Shown here: piece after piece, positions 18,767 through 28,321 of the stretch
Layout of the letters: each line of letters starts with the position of its first letter
How positions within the stretch are numbered: the first letter of the stretch is position 1
Source of the DNA: Pseudoalteromonas aurantia 208
Lineage (GTDB): Bacteria > Pseudomonadota > Gammaproteobacteria > Enterobacterales > Alteromonadaceae
Length of the DNA: 64,000 bases
NCBI RefSeq assembly: GCF_014858725.1
Contig: NZ_AQGV01000011.1
Coordinates: 62,001-126,000, forward strand
Direction: 5' to 3'
Translations under genes and position numbers: made by a program
The notes under the pieces: generated by a model
The model's database searches: none
What the model saw: only the letters and a program-made list of their open reading frames with translations
Told to the model about the DNA's origin: nothing

Positions 18767-19333
18767 TTAGAGGTATTCGAATGCCTTAATAACGCGCTCC
18801 ACACCACTGATATTTCTGGCAATCTCAACAGCTTGTTCTGCTTCAGCTGGCGCAACTAAGCCCATTAAGAAAACCTCTGAGTTCTCGGTCACAACTTTTA
18901 TATTGTTACCACTGACGTTTTCGTCGGCTAAGAGTCTGGTTTTTACTTTAGAGGTAAGCCATGTATCGTGTGTTTGTGTTGTTAGCCCGATGTTTGTTCC
19001 AATTCGTAGTTGATTATGAACGCTACGTATTGCTGGTATCGTTTTTAATGCATTCTCAGCTTCAGCCTGCATTTCAATATTACTCACTTGCCCAACCATA
19101 AGTACAATACCATTAACACTGACCAGGCTAATATTGGCATGTTTAGATAGGCGGTCAATGCTTTTTATGGCAAGCGTTCCTTTTATTTCGATATTGTTGT
19201 CATCAATTTGTGTACCAATGGTACGACGATCATTCGCAGCCGACATTGCGCTGGCTGTACCTGCGACAACGGCTGCGGCACAGCCTTGTAAGAGAGTAAG
19301 GCTGAGTAATAACGCAATCGGTTTTATACGCAT
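18767..19333 (-). CDS. dolP: BON-domain outer-membrane lipoprotein DolP (YraP)
   Basis: DolP is an outer-membrane lipoprotein that supports BAM function and envelope integrity. The 188-residue precursor carries a lipobox (LLQGC, Cys about 18) followed by two BON domains (about 46-115 and 120-188), including the late GLVAPAEAEQAVEIARNISGV typical of BON repeats. It starts one base after the stop of the upstream SIS gene, as in the yraN-diaA-yraP order of E. coli. Confidence 0.92.
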   Translation of the reverse strand: MRIKPIALLLSLTLLQGCAAAVVAGTASAMSAANDRRTIGTQIDDNNIEIKGTLAIKSIDRLSKHANISLVSVNGIVLMVGQVSNIEMQAEAENALKTIPAIRSVHNQLRIGTNIGLTTQTHDTWLTSKVKTRLLADENVSGNNIKVVTENSEVFLMGLVAPAEAEQAVEIARNISGVERVIKAFEYL

Positions 19334-19921
19334 TTATTGTTCTTCCTGTGGGAATAAGGTGTCATCAATGAGCTGAGTTAAGCAGTGTATGGAAAATAAA
19401 TGGGACTCAACAATACGACTTGGACGCTTACTCGGTACTCTGATTTCAACATCGGTTGGGCCAAGTAGCCCGGTCAGTTCGCCACCATCATCACCAATTA
19501 ATGCAATGACTTTCATATCTTTAGTTAATGCAGCTTCCGCTGCGCTCACCACACTTTTCTCATTCCCATTTACACCGATGACGAGCAGTAAATCACCTTG
19601 TTGGCCAAAGGCTCTTACTTGACGGGCATAATGCTCCATATCATCGTCGGAGCCCATACTGCCAAGGTGTATGCTGTTCTGCGTTAAGGCAACCGCAGGT
19701 AAGCAAGGTCTTTCGGTTTCGTAGAAGTTGACTAATAACCCAGCCATATGAGTGGCCAACATATGGCAACTGGGCACGCCACAACACACCACTTTATTAC
19801 CATTAATTAAACTTTGCACAATTGTCAGTGCTGCAGCTTCAAGGGAACTGGGGAGTACTTCACCAGCTGCAATTTGTGCTTGAATACTTTCTGTAAAAAT
19901 CGCTTTAATAGATTCTTGCAT
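19334..19921 (-). CDS. diaA: DiaA-like SIS-domain protein with altered sugar-binding loop
   Basis: DiaA of E. coli is a tetrameric SIS protein that binds DnaA and promotes its assembly at oriC. This 195-residue product matches DiaA along its length, including the C-terminal LIDDTLFP that holds the Leu-Phe pair known to contact DnaA. The loop that in DiaA reads CCGNGTSAANAQHFA is here CCGVPSCHMLATHMA, and the later STRGNS is GVNGNE, so the phosphosugar pocket looks lost. Start is the ATG at 19921; a longer frame to 19966 would run into yraN. Confidence 0.82.
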   Translation of the reverse strand: MQESIKAIFTESIQAQIAAGEVLPSSLEAAALTIVQSLINGNKVVCCGVPSCHMLATHMAGLLVNFYETERPCLPAVALTQNSIHLGSMGSDDDMEHYARQVRAFGQQGDLLLVIGVNGNEKSVVSAAEAALTKDMKVIALIGDDGGELTGLLGPTDVEIRVPSKRPSRIVESHLFSIHCLTQLIDDTLFPQEEQ

Positions 19922-19922
19922 A

Positions 19923-20288
19923 TCAAAAAACGCTCTTAATCCATTGTATATTGGGAGGATTCTCACCCTCGATTGCTACAAAGTCTACGCGTACTTGAGT
20001 ATTATGCAACTGTTGCTCTGTCAAATACTGATAAATACTGCGCTTTAACCTTTGTTGTTTTTTATATGATAAAGCCGATAAAGCCCCACCAAATTGTGTA
20101 TGTTTGCGATATTTTACTTCAATAAAAACCAAAGTATTGTTATCTCGCATAATTAAATCAATTTCACCATATCGGCAATAATAATTGTTTGTTTCTGGAA
20201 TCAACCCATGTTGCTGTAAGTATGATTCGGCGAGACGTTCGTAATATGAACCTTTATCTCGTGAGTTGCTAAATAGTCCTTTTAGCAT
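19923..20288 (-). CDS. yraN: YraN family protein (UPF0102), nuclease-like fold
   Basis: This 121-residue UPF0102 protein resembles the restriction-endonuclease/Holliday-resolvase fold. The core E-D-ExK pattern is visible in RYGEIDLIM and LVFIEVKYRK, and the family start GSYYERLAESYLQQHGL is present. The cellular role of YraN is not established. It ends one base before the diaA start codon (stop 19923-19925), so the two are coupled, and it begins 21 bases after lpoA. Confidence 0.88.
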   Translation of the reverse strand: MLKGLFSNSRDKGSYYERLAESYLQQHGLIPETNNYYCRYGEIDLIMRDNNTLVFIEVKYRKHTQFGGALSALSYKKQQRLKRSIYQYLTEQQLHNTQVRVDFVAIEGENPPNIQWIKSVF

Positions 20289-20309
20289 ATGTCTTCCTTA
20301 ACGGTATAA

Positions 20310-22199
20310 TTATTTCTTCAAGATCCTATTTTCAGCTGCGGCACTTTGCATAAATAAAGGCAACGGTGCTTGCTCGTTTAAATTGATTGTGCGGATCTGT
20401 TGTTTGTAATACTGAGCCCATTTCAACCTTCTGTGAATAGTATTATCGGATTTAATACTCAATTGCCCAGTTAGACCAATAAACTCTTTACCTGGTATTT
20501 TTGCCAGTTGCTTTATTTCACCTATAAGTGCAACCGCATCAAATGCCATTGCAAATAAACGTTGTTCTATATCAGCTTGTTCCGGCCACAGTTGCATATA
20601 TTGATTTCTCAGCGCGCGGTTATCTGTTGTATTGGGCAACATCCACGGCTGTTCCGTAAAGTATAAGCCTTCTAGATCGCTTTTATCGGTAGTATCGATA
20701 CGTCGGCTATAGCTACGAGAGCTTGCATATAAAGGGATTTTAGGAGCGAATGTACTGACATTGACGTCTAAATAGGGTTTCAACAGACGTGTCTCTGAAG
20801 CGTTCCCAAGTATATAAATCACATCAATGTCTCTACGAGAACGTGTTTCACTTTCTATATCCGTTTTACGATATAAACTTTCAATCGTTTTTATGCGTTG
20901 TTTAGAGTTCTCTACTTCTAATAAGTTGGCGATAACTTTGGCCATGTTCTTACTGTCGGTATATAAGCCAACTTCAGGCGCTGCTTCACTGTACAACCGC
21001 CATTGCTCGCTAAAGTGTTCCACGAGTCTTTTTCCAGAGTTAGAGTCAGGCGCGAGTAACATGGGTTTTTGGTATTTCTTTGCCAAAAAGTGAACTAAAG
21101 CCTGCTCTACTTCATGCTCAGGGTTTAGTGCAAAGTAGTAATGATTTGGGTTTTTCTGGCTCTGTGAACTTTTTGTATTGAGGTGAATTGTGGGCAATAC
21201 ATGCAGTGTGCTGCTATCACTGAGTTTTTCAATATTGTTTTTTAATAGTGGACCAATAACAAAGTCAGCCTGGTTTTGCGCTAACTGTGCTTCTATTTCT
21301 ATATTCGTTTGCATTTCATCAATAAAAAAAATTTCGCTATCAGGCCAATTATCACTGGCGGCTAAAAAGCCATTCTTTAATGCTGCACCTAGTCGCTCGC
21401 TTGGCCCTGACTGAGGTAAAAGTATCGCCAACTTTTTAGTTTCATACGGTGACAATAATACCGCTTGTGTAACCTCTTTGGGCAGAATATAGCTAGCAGG
21501 GTGGTTGATAAAGCGGCGTTGCCAATTGTTCATCGCTTGGTGAAGTTCAACACCAGTACCGAGGTAAATCTGTTGGTACTTGGCTAATTTTGTCCAGCCT
21601 TGTTGCACAACAGAGCCAGTATCAAAGCGTTCTAACGCGTAGGAAGAAAGCTGTTGCAATGCCCGCCAAGTTTCGTCGTTTAAGCTCGCAAAGGTTAAGT
21701 TGTTTTGAAATGCAATATCCGAAGCTTTGAAGTAATGAACCAGTGCTTTTTTGGGCAATTGCTGAGAGGCATATATGCTGCCCATTAAATACTGATGCCA
21801 GCCTTGATGCTCGGGAAGTTTGAGTTGCTCTGAAAGGGTTCTTAAAATGGATAATGCATCAGTGTAATTCGCCATTTCTTTACGAGCGAGTGCGATGTAC
21901 AGCTTATTTTGTACATGGTCGACACTGTTTTTACTTTCCAGCGCTAAACAGGCTTGTTCTAGTGTCTGCCAATCTTGTTCGATGATAGCGGCTTCTCGGG
22001 CACTATAGAGTAACTGAATTTTATGAATGCCTTGTTTGGAAATCGCTTTATTGAAAAGGCCAGATGCATTTAGTACATCAGGTATACGTTGTTGTTGATT
22101 ATCTTCCGTAACTGTCACGTTTGTTGCTTTTTCGGTTGTGCTACAGGCGGATAAGCCTGACAATATACCAATTACAAGACTAATTACTTTCAGTCGCAC
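20310..22199 (-). CDS. lpoA: Outer-membrane lipoprotein LpoA, activator of PBP1A
   Basis: LpoA is an outer-membrane lipoprotein that reaches through the periplasm to activate the peptidoglycan synthase PBP1A. The product has a lipobox LSAC about 20 residues from the proposed start, an N-terminal helical TPR-like domain and a C-terminal periplasmic-binding-protein-like domain (KLAILLPQSGPSERLGAALKNGF onward). I place the start at the GTG at 22199 (629 residues), since a start at 22262 would put about 38 residues before the lipid cysteine and leave no space for the divergent rsmI signals. Confidence 0.9.
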   Translation of the reverse strand: MRLKVISLVIGILSGLSACSTTEKATNVTVTEDNQQQRIPDVLNASGLFNKAISKQGIHKIQLLYSAREAAIIEQDWQTLEQACLALESKNSVDHVQNKLYIALARKEMANYTDALSILRTLSEQLKLPEHQGWHQYLMGSIYASQQLPKKALVHYFKASDIAFQNNLTFASLNDETWRALQQLSSYALERFDTGSVVQQGWTKLAKYQQIYLGTGVELHQAMNNWQRRFINHPASYILPKEVTQAVLLSPYETKKLAILLPQSGPSERLGAALKNGFLAASDNWPDSEIFFIDEMQTNIEIEAQLAQNQADFVIGPLLKNNIEKLSDSSTLHVLPTIHLNTKSSQSQKNPNHYYFALNPEHEVEQALVHFLAKKYQKPMLLAPDSNSGKRLVEHFSEQWRLYSEAAPEVGLYTDSKNMAKVIANLLEVENSKQRIKTIESLYRKTDIESETRSRRDIDVIYILGNASETRLLKPYLDVNVSTFAPKIPLYASSRSYSRRIDTTDKSDLEGLYFTEQPWMLPNTTDNRALRNQYMQLWPEQADIEQRLFAMAFDAVALIGEIKQLAKIPGKEFIGLTGQLSIKSDNTIHRRLKWAQYYKQQIRTINLNEQAPLPLFMQSAAAENRILKK

Positions 22200-22261
22200 T
22201 ATGGACCCTTGATGAAGTTCTCTATTAAGGCCTATCTTACTGATTGAAACTGGAGAGCTCA

Positions 22262-23122
22262 ATGATTAAAGCACACAACACAGATAAAATAGGCACCCTC
22301 TACGTGGTTGCAACGCCAATTGGTAACTTAGGCGACATCAGCGAACGCGCCTTAGCAACATTATCTGACGTTGACTTAATCGCGGCTGAAGATACACGCC
22401 ATACAGGTAAATTACTTAGTCACTTTAATATTAAAGCAAAAACATTTGCGCTACATGACCACAATGAAAAACAAAAAGCACAGCAGGTGCTTGATTGGCT
22501 AAATGAAGGCTTGGATATTGCGTTAGTATCAGATGCAGGCACGCCTCTGATTAGTGACCCTGGTTATTCGGTTGTAAACTTATGTCGAGCACAAGGTGCG
22601 AATGTCACACCCGTGCCGGGAGCATGTGCGGCGATAACGGCAGTCAGTTGTTCAGGGCTACCGACAGACAGGTTTCAGTTCGTGGGATTCACACCTGCGA
22701 AAAGCCAAGCACGCCAGCAGTTTTTTATCGATGCTTACGAGAGCCACATTACCAGCATCATGTACGAAAGTACGCACCGGATCATGGCCAGTTTAGATGA
22801 CTTGAAAGCGGCATTGGGTTCGCAGCAACAGGTGGTTTTTGCCAAAGAGCTGACGAAAACCTATGAAACATTTTTCAGTGGCACGGTCACAGACTTGATT
22901 GAGTTTTTAACCGAAGAGCCGGAAAAGCAACGGGGTGAATTAGTCCTGATGTTACCTGGTAAGCCAAAGCAGCAAGAAGAAATTCCAGCCGATGCAAAGC
23001 GGATGCTATCGCTACTAGAACCTGAAATGCCATTGAAAAAAGCATGTGGTGTGGTGGCTGAGTACTTTGGTTTAAAAAAGAATGCACTATATAAAGCGGC
23101 AATTGCAGAAAAAGAGCAGTAA
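22262..23122 (+). CDS. rsmI: 16S rRNA (cytidine(1402)-2'-O)-methyltransferase RsmI
   Basis: RsmI methylates the ribose of C1402 in 16S rRNA, fine-tuning the P site. The 286 residues equal the E. coli length. Family motifs are clear: TLYVVATPIGNLGDIS, AAEDTRHTGKLL, SDAGTPLISDPG and GFTPAKSQARQQ. The start is the ATG at 22262, preceded by TGGAGAG at proper distance. It is divergent from lpoA with only 62 bases between start codons, and rnpB follows within 41 bases. Confidence 0.95.
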   Translation: MIKAHNTDKIGTLYVVATPIGNLGDISERALATLSDVDLIAAEDTRHTGKLLSHFNIKAKTFALHDHNEKQKAQQVLDWLNEGLDIALVSDAGTPLISDPGYSVVNLCRAQGANVTPVPGACAAITAVSCSGLPTDRFQFVGFTPAKSQARQQFFIDAYESHITSIMYESTHRIMASLDDLKAALGSQQQVVFAKELTKTYETFFSGTVTDLIEFLTEEPEKQRGELVLMLPGKPKQQEEIPADAKRMLSLLEPEMPLKKACGVVAEYFGLKKNALYKAAIAEKEQ

Positions 23123-23162
23123 AAGCGTGAGCTTTGCCTCGGTTTACCGTATAATCCGCCGC

Positions 23163-23515
<353 letters not shown>

Positions 23516-23518
23516 TAA

Positions 23519-23553
23519 GAAAAAAGCTCACACATTAGTGTGAGCTTTTTTTT
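23519..23553 (+). terminator. rho-independent terminator of rnpB
   Basis: GCTCACAC-ATTA-GTGTGAGC flanked by A-run and T8, immediately after the P1 helix of rnpB. Confidence 0.93.
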
Positions 23554-23593
23554 ATGCCATTTTCAAGCGGGACCAAATAATTTGTACTTTAAA

Positions 23594-23630
23594 AAATAAA
23601 AAGGCTCATTCTAATAATGAGCCTTTATTT
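23594..23630 (-). terminator. Terminator of the DUF885 gene
   Basis: AATAAA-AGGCTCATT and AATGAGCCTTTATT form a long AT-flanked hairpin about 30 bases beyond the DUF885 stop. It is symmetrical and may also back up the rnpB terminator. Confidence 0.8.
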
Positions 23631-23660
23631 AAACTGTTTGTTCAATATGGATGAGTGTGC

Positions 23661-25490
23661 TTACGCTTTTTTACTCGCAACCCATTCATCAACGAACTTT
23701 TCTAATACGTTCAGTGGTAATGGACCACTCTTAAGAACAACATCATGAAATTGGCGGATATCAAACTTATCACCTAGTTCTTTCTTAGCCGCTTCGCGAA
23801 GCTCTACTATCTTTAACATACCAATTTTATATGCCGTTGCTTGCGAAGGCATAACAACATGACGCTCTACCATTTTCACCGCATCAGATTTTGCATTCGG
23901 TGTGTTGTTTACATAATAATCAATACCTTCTTGGCGAGTCCATTTCATCGCATGAATACCAGTATCAACAACGAGACGACATGCACGCCATAATTCCATT
24001 GCTAGACGACCAAAATCAGAATAAGGGTCTTCATATAATCCCATTTCTTTTGGAACTAACTCTGAATATAGTCCCCAACCTTCAGTGTACGCTGTATAGC
24101 GACCGAACTTACGGAACTTAGGCACACCCTCAAGTTCTTGTGCGATGGCAATTTGCATGTGGTGGCCAGGAATACCTTCATGGTAAGCCAATGCTTCCAT
24201 TTGGTAAGTGGGCATTGCTTCCATGTCATACAGGTTTGCGTAATAAACACCTGGACGAGAGCCATCTGGCGCAGGTTGCTGATAGAAGGCTTTACCCGCT
24301 GCTTTTTCTCTAAATGCTTCAACACGTTTAACAGTCATGTCTGCTTTTGGTTTGATAATAAACAGTTCATCAAGACGAGACTTCATGTTATCTATCATCG
24401 CAGTTGCATCTTTAAGGTACTTCTCTTTACCTTCTTCGGTGTTCGGTAAGTAAAACTGCTTGTCAGTTTTCATGAACTCCATAAATGCCGCTAAGTCGCC
24501 TTTAAAGCCTACTTTTTCTTTTATTTCACGCATTTCGTCATGAATACGTGCAACTTCCGAAAGCCCTATAGTGTGGATTTCTTTGGCTGTTAAATCAGTG
24601 GTCGTAGTACGAGCTAGTGCGTTGTTAAAGAATTGCTCACCATTAGGAAATTTCCATGCACCATCACGGCTATCTGCTTTTTTCTCTAGTTTGGCTAAGT
24701 AGTTAATTAGTTTGCTGTAAGCAGGCTTAACCGCTACCTTTAATGCTTGAGTTGCGTCATCGATAAGTGCAGACTTTTCACTCTCCGTAATTTCTAGCTT
24801 GGCAACTTTACGTTTAAAGTCAGCCAGCAGAGTTGAATCATCACCTTTTTCAAAAGGTGCACCAACAATGATGTTTTTACTTGATTCAATGACGTGTGGG
24901 AACACAAACTTTGGCGCAATAATGCCTTTATTCATTCGAGTTTCTAAACCATCAATCAATTGGTCAAAAACCACTGGCACACCATTTAATCGAGCAATGT
25001 AATCTTTTGCTTCTTTTACATTACCAATTTGGTGCTGATTGATTAAAAATGCCGGTATCATCGAATGTGTACCAAACATCTGGTTTACTGGGTAGTTATG
25101 ATGACGCCATTTAAAGTCGGCAATGTCATTTTCTAAACTTTGTTGCATTAAGTCGTAACTAACCTGAGTCGCTTCATCGAGTTTGTTACGGTCAATACTG
25201 TTAAGTGTGACTAGATTCTTTTTCGTGATCGCAAGTTCTTTAAGCGTATTTTCTTCAGTATCATCATCCCACTTATCGTAGTCTTGTTTGATCCCCATAT
25301 ATGTTTGGTATATGGGGCTGCGCATTACACTGCTTGTGAATACTTCTTCGAAAAACTCGTTGGCTTTGGTGATTTCACTCTGTTCAACTTGAACTTGTGG
25401 TGCAGGAGCAGGTTTATCAGCTGTTTGCTGACAACCACCTAATAAAGCTACGCTAATTGCAGCAGCAATAAAGGTCAGTTTACGCATCAT
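23661..25490 (-). CDS. DUF885 family putative zinc metallopeptidase, lipoprotein
   Basis: This 609-residue exported protein begins with a lipoprotein signal (LLGGC, Cys about 20), so it is probably anchored in the periplasm or outer membrane. The DUF885 family has a thermolysin-like metallopeptidase fold, and the expected zinc motif is visible as YHEGIPGHHMQIAIAQE about 440 residues in, with a following Glu-rich segment (YTEGWGLYSELVPKEMG). Many relatives act on small peptides or modified amino acids; the substrate here is unknown. It is a single gene with its own terminator. Confidence 0.85.
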   Translation of the reverse strand: MMRKLTFIAAAISVALLGGCQQTADKPAPAPQVQVEQSEITKANEFFEEVFTSSVMRSPIYQTYMGIKQDYDKWDDDTEENTLKELAITKKNLVTLNSIDRNKLDEATQVSYDLMQQSLENDIADFKWRHHNYPVNQMFGTHSMIPAFLINQHQIGNVKEAKDYIARLNGVPVVFDQLIDGLETRMNKGIIAPKFVFPHVIESSKNIIVGAPFEKGDDSTLLADFKRKVAKLEITESEKSALIDDATQALKVAVKPAYSKLINYLAKLEKKADSRDGAWKFPNGEQFFNNALARTTTTDLTAKEIHTIGLSEVARIHDEMREIKEKVGFKGDLAAFMEFMKTDKQFYLPNTEEGKEKYLKDATAMIDNMKSRLDELFIIKPKADMTVKRVEAFREKAAGKAFYQQPAPDGSRPGVYYANLYDMEAMPTYQMEALAYHEGIPGHHMQIAIAQELEGVPKFRKFGRYTAYTEGWGLYSELVPKEMGLYEDPYSDFGRLAMELWRACRLVVDTGIHAMKWTRQEGIDYYVNNTPNAKSDAVKMVERHVVMPSQATAYKIGMLKIVELREAAKKELGDKFDIRQFHDVVLKSGPLPLNVLEKFVDEWVASKKA

Positions 25491-25568
25491 TATACCCTTT
25501 TTTATTTATGTGCCATATGGCGGTAATTTGTCATTTAGTATTGGTTCATTGGCGGGTAAGTCGCCAAC

Positions 25569-26705
25569 CTAGACAAATAATTCTAGCAGGTCATTTAAAT
25601 ATCTGTGGCCCTTATTTGTAACCAACCATGACAAACCGTTATCTGAAAGTAGTCCTCGGGCCAATGCTTGCTCTATCGGAGCATGTACATCAGCGAATGA
25701 AAGCCCAGTAAAATCAATAAATGCTTGTTTATCACAAGGGGCTTGTAATCGAAAGCAATTCATAAAAAATTCAAATGCTCGATCGGATTTATCGACTTGC
25801 CAACTTTTATATACGTAGGGTTTAGATAAGTCCATATACCCGCGAGGGTGTTTTACTTTTTCAGTTCGTAAAATATGATTTTTTTCAGGCTGTGTAATTT
25901 TGCCATGAGCACCACAACCAATACCAAGATAATCGCCGAACTGCCAATAATTGAGATTATGGCGACACTGAAACTGGGGTTTAGCATATCCCGATATTTC
26001 GTAGTGTTGATACCCAGCCTCAGCTAACATAGCTTGGCCTTGCTCTTGTATATCCCAAAGCGTTTCATCTTCAGGAAGGGTTGGGGGTTTTGAGGCAAAT
26101 TGCGTATTGGGCTCAATCGTTAATTGATACCAAGATATATGAGGTGGCTCAAGCTCTATTACACGCTTTAAATCGCTGAGTGCGTCATCAATGTTTTGCC
26201 CTGGTAGGCCATGCATCAAGTCCATATTAAATGATCGGAGGCCGGCAGATTGAGCTTCATAAGCTGCGTTAATGGCTTCTTGTTCCCCATGGATCCTACC
26301 AAGCGCTTTTAGTTTATCTGTTTGTAAGCTTTGTACGCCAATAGAGATACGATTAATGCCTGCGTCGGCATACCGCTTAAAGCGGTCGGTTTCTACCGTT
26401 CCTGGGTTAGCCTCTAGAGTAATTTCAATACCATCCTCAAACCCAATTAAGCGCTCCACTTCAGAAAGTAGTCGGACATAGGCGTCTGCTGACAATAAAC
26501 TCGGTGTGCCGCCACCAATAAATATACTGTGGAGCTTTCTACCTTGCACGAGTGACAAATCCGCTTTTAGGTCGTCAATAAGGTGTTGGACATACTCTTT
26601 TTCGGGAATGGTGCCTTTTTTACTATGGCTGTTGAAGTCGCAATAAGGACACTTTTGCACGCACCAAGGTACGTGCACATATAAACTTAACGGAGGTAAC
26701 TTCAC
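25569..26705 (-). CDS. hemW: Radical SAM haem chaperone HemW
   Basis: HemW is a radical-SAM protein that binds and delivers haem; it was long misannotated as coproporphyrinogen oxidase. The 378 residues equal the E. coli length. The 4Fe-4S motif is Cys15-x3-Cys19-x2-Cys22 with Phe two residues later, where true HemN has a fourth Cys; this marks it as Hem[12 protein letters not shown] and NLYW-type segments are also present. It overlaps rdgB by four bases in the yggS-proC-yggT-DUF4426-rdgB-hemW cluster. Confidence 0.94.
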   Translation of the reverse strand: MKLPPLSLYVHVPWCVQKCPYCDFNSHSKKGTIPEKEYVQHLIDDLKADLSLVQGRKLHSIFIGGGTPSLLSADAYVRLLSEVERLIGFEDGIEITLEANPGTVETDRFKRYADAGINRISIGVQSLQTDKLKALGRIHGEQEAINAAYEAQSAGLRSFNMDLMHGLPGQNIDDALSDLKRVIELEPPHISWYQLTIEPNTQFASKPPTLPEDETLWDIQEQGQAMLAEAGYQHYEISGYAKPQFQCRHNLNYWQFGDYLGIGCGAHGKITQPEKNHILRTEKVKHPRGYMDLSKPYVYKSWQVDKSDRAFEFFMNCFRLQAPCDKQAFIDFTGLSFADVHAPIEQALARGLLSDNGLSWLVTNKGHRYLNDLLELFV

Positions 26706-27295
26706 ATAATCGCCTTAAACTGCGCAAGTAGCATCTGCAATGCTTGACCACGATGGCTAATTGCATTTTTTTGCTCCTTCGTTAATTGCGCTGATGTACA
26801 TCCTTCACTTGGTACATAAAATACGGGATCGTATCCAAACCCTTCACGGCCTTGTTGTGTTAGGGTAATTTCCCCTTCCCAACTGGCTTGGCAGATGATT
26901 GGCGTTGGGTCGTGTTCGTGGCGCATGTAAACCAGTACACACCAAAAACGTGCGGTTCTTTGCTCTATATTGATTAATTCTAGCAGTAATTTATCGATAT
27001 TGTCTTGATCGCTTGCATCGGATCCTGCAAAGCGTGCTGAGTAAACGCCAGGCGCGCCTTTTAGCGCATCGACTTCAATGCCTGAGTCATCGGCTATTGC
27101 CGGTAGACCAGTTATTTTTGCAGCATGACGCGCTTTAATTATGGCATTCTCTACGAAAGTGGTCCCTGTTTCGGCAATTTCACCGACGTTAAATTGACTT
27201 TGGGGTAACACGTCAATATGGAGTGAGGCGAGCATTGCAGCGAGTTCTTTTACTTTGCCTTGATTACCCGTTGCGAGAACAACTTGTTGACTCAT
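26702..27295 (-). CDS. rdgB: dITP/XTP pyrophosphatase RdgB
   Basis: RdgB hydrolyses non-canonical purine triphosphates (dITP, XTP) and so keeps them out of DNA. The 197 residues show the substrate loop [11 protein letters not shown], the catalytic [24 protein letters not shown] block (shown here in two parts: [11 protein letters not shown] and GVYSARFAG) and [13 protein letters not shown]. Length is normal. It follows the DUF4426 gene by six bases and overlaps hemW. Confidence 0.95.
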   Translation of the reverse strand: MSQQVVLATGNQGKVKELAAMLASLHIDVLPQSQFNVGEIAETGTTFVENAIIKARHAAKITGLPAIADDSGIEVDALKGAPGVYSARFAGSDASDQDNIDKLLLELINIEQRTARFWCVLVYMRHEHDPTPIICQASWEGEITLTQQGREGFGYDPVFYVPSEGCTSAQLTKEQKNAISHRGQALQMLLAQFKAIM

Positions 27296-27301
27296 ATTTA
27301 A

Positions 27302-27739
27302 TTAATCCACATAAAATTTTTGTTGGAAGCTTAATACTTGATGGTTATTCCCTTGCGAAATATTGACTTTAAAGCGATAAACCTCTTCATTTCGAAAATC
27401 GACTTGGGCAAGGTAGTATATAGCATCGCCGTCTACTACCTCCTTAAATTCCAAGGTTTGTTTACTGCCAAGCAAGTTGCGAGCTTCGCCTGTTAAATTT
27501 GCTTTTAACGCGGGGTTGCCCTGTTTCTTTGCTAATACTGAAATATTAATTATGCCTTTGTAATTACTGCGTTCAAGGCCATAGGCTTTGGCGATATTGG
27601 GCTGAATAAACGTTGATGGAAATGCGATGTAATGCACTTGCCATGGGCCTAAGTTTTTAAATTGCCCCCCTTGTGTTGAATTTGCATAACAAGATAAGCT
27701 AAAAGCTAAGGTAACGAGTAATAGAAATAATTTTTTCAC
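27302..27739 (-). CDS. DUF4426 periplasmic protein
   Basis: This 145-residue protein has a signal peptide (hydrophobic about residues 3-16, cleavage likely after CYA or YAN) and a DUF4426 domain rich in beta-strands (FKNLGPWQVHYIAFPSTFIQPNIAKAYG). The family regularly sits between yggT and rdgB in marine gammaproteobacteria, but its function is not known. It is secreted and lacks catalytic motifs I can recognise. Confidence 0.82.
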   Translation of the reverse strand: MKKLFLLLVTLAFSLSCYANSTQGGQFKNLGPWQVHYIAFPSTFIQPNIAKAYGLERSNYKGIINISVLAKKQGNPALKANLTGEARNLLGSKQTLEFKEVVDGDAIYYLAQVDFRNEEVYRFKVNISQGNNHQVLSFQQKFYVD

Positions 27740-27778
27740 TGGTCTTCCTGAAGGGCACTAATCAGTGCCCAAATTAAA

Positions 27779-28312
27779 TTAGCGCAACAAATCGGTTACT
27801 AAAATTTGTAAAAACTGCATACCAATAATAAGAACTAGAATCGATAAGTCTAAGCCACCTAGCGGGGGAATGACTTTACGGATAGGGCGCAACATAGGTT
27901 CTGTAAGTTGTTCAAAAACAGCGGCAGTTGGATTATAACCTTGTGAAACCCAACTCAAAACAGCACGAATTATCAGGATCCAAAATACTAAGCTGAAAGC
28001 TTCTTTAAACACTGTCATAACGCCCGATATGGCCGCGCCTATGCCATTCCAACCGCCATAAAATAGCACCATTAATAGAGATACTTTGGCAAAGCCAATT
28101 AAAAAAGCTAAGACTAAAGATGCTAAATCTAACCCGCCAGCGCCAGGAATTATCTTACGCAGGGGATTAACCGCAAACGAGGTTGCTTTTACAACGGTTT
28201 GACTTAATGGATTATAAAAATCAGCCTTCGCTAGTTGTAGCCAAAATCTCAACAAAACCACCATGAGAAAAAGATCAAAAATGATCCCGATTAAAAATTG
28301 CATTGCGTTCAT
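27779..28312 (-). CDS. YggT family integral membrane protein
   Basis: This 177-residue inner-membrane protein contains two YGGT domains, each a pair of hydrophobic helices ending in the repeat P-L-R-K/P-I-R-K (NPLRKIIPGAGGLDLASLVLAF and PIRKVIPPLGGLDLSILVLI, quoted in part). YggT proteins are linked to osmotic shock tolerance and, in other phyla, to division-site or thylakoid organisation. It lies nine bases after proC and 39 bases before the DUF4426 gene. Confidence 0.88.
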   Translation of the reverse strand: MNAMQFLIGIIFDLFLMVVLLRFWLQLAKADFYNPLSQTVVKATSFAVNPLRKIIPGAGGLDLASLVLAFLIGFAKVSLLMVLFYGGWNGIGAAISGVMTVFKEAFSLVFWILIIRAVLSWVSQGYNPTAAVFEQLTEPMLRPIRKVIPPLGGLDLSILVLIIGMQFLQILVTDLLR

Positions 28313-28321
28313 AGTAAACCC

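Noticed and set aside
25569-26705. Annotation as coproporphyrinogen III oxidase (HemN)
   Set aside because: The fourth cysteine of HemN is replaced by Phe after Cys22, and gene order is that of HemW.
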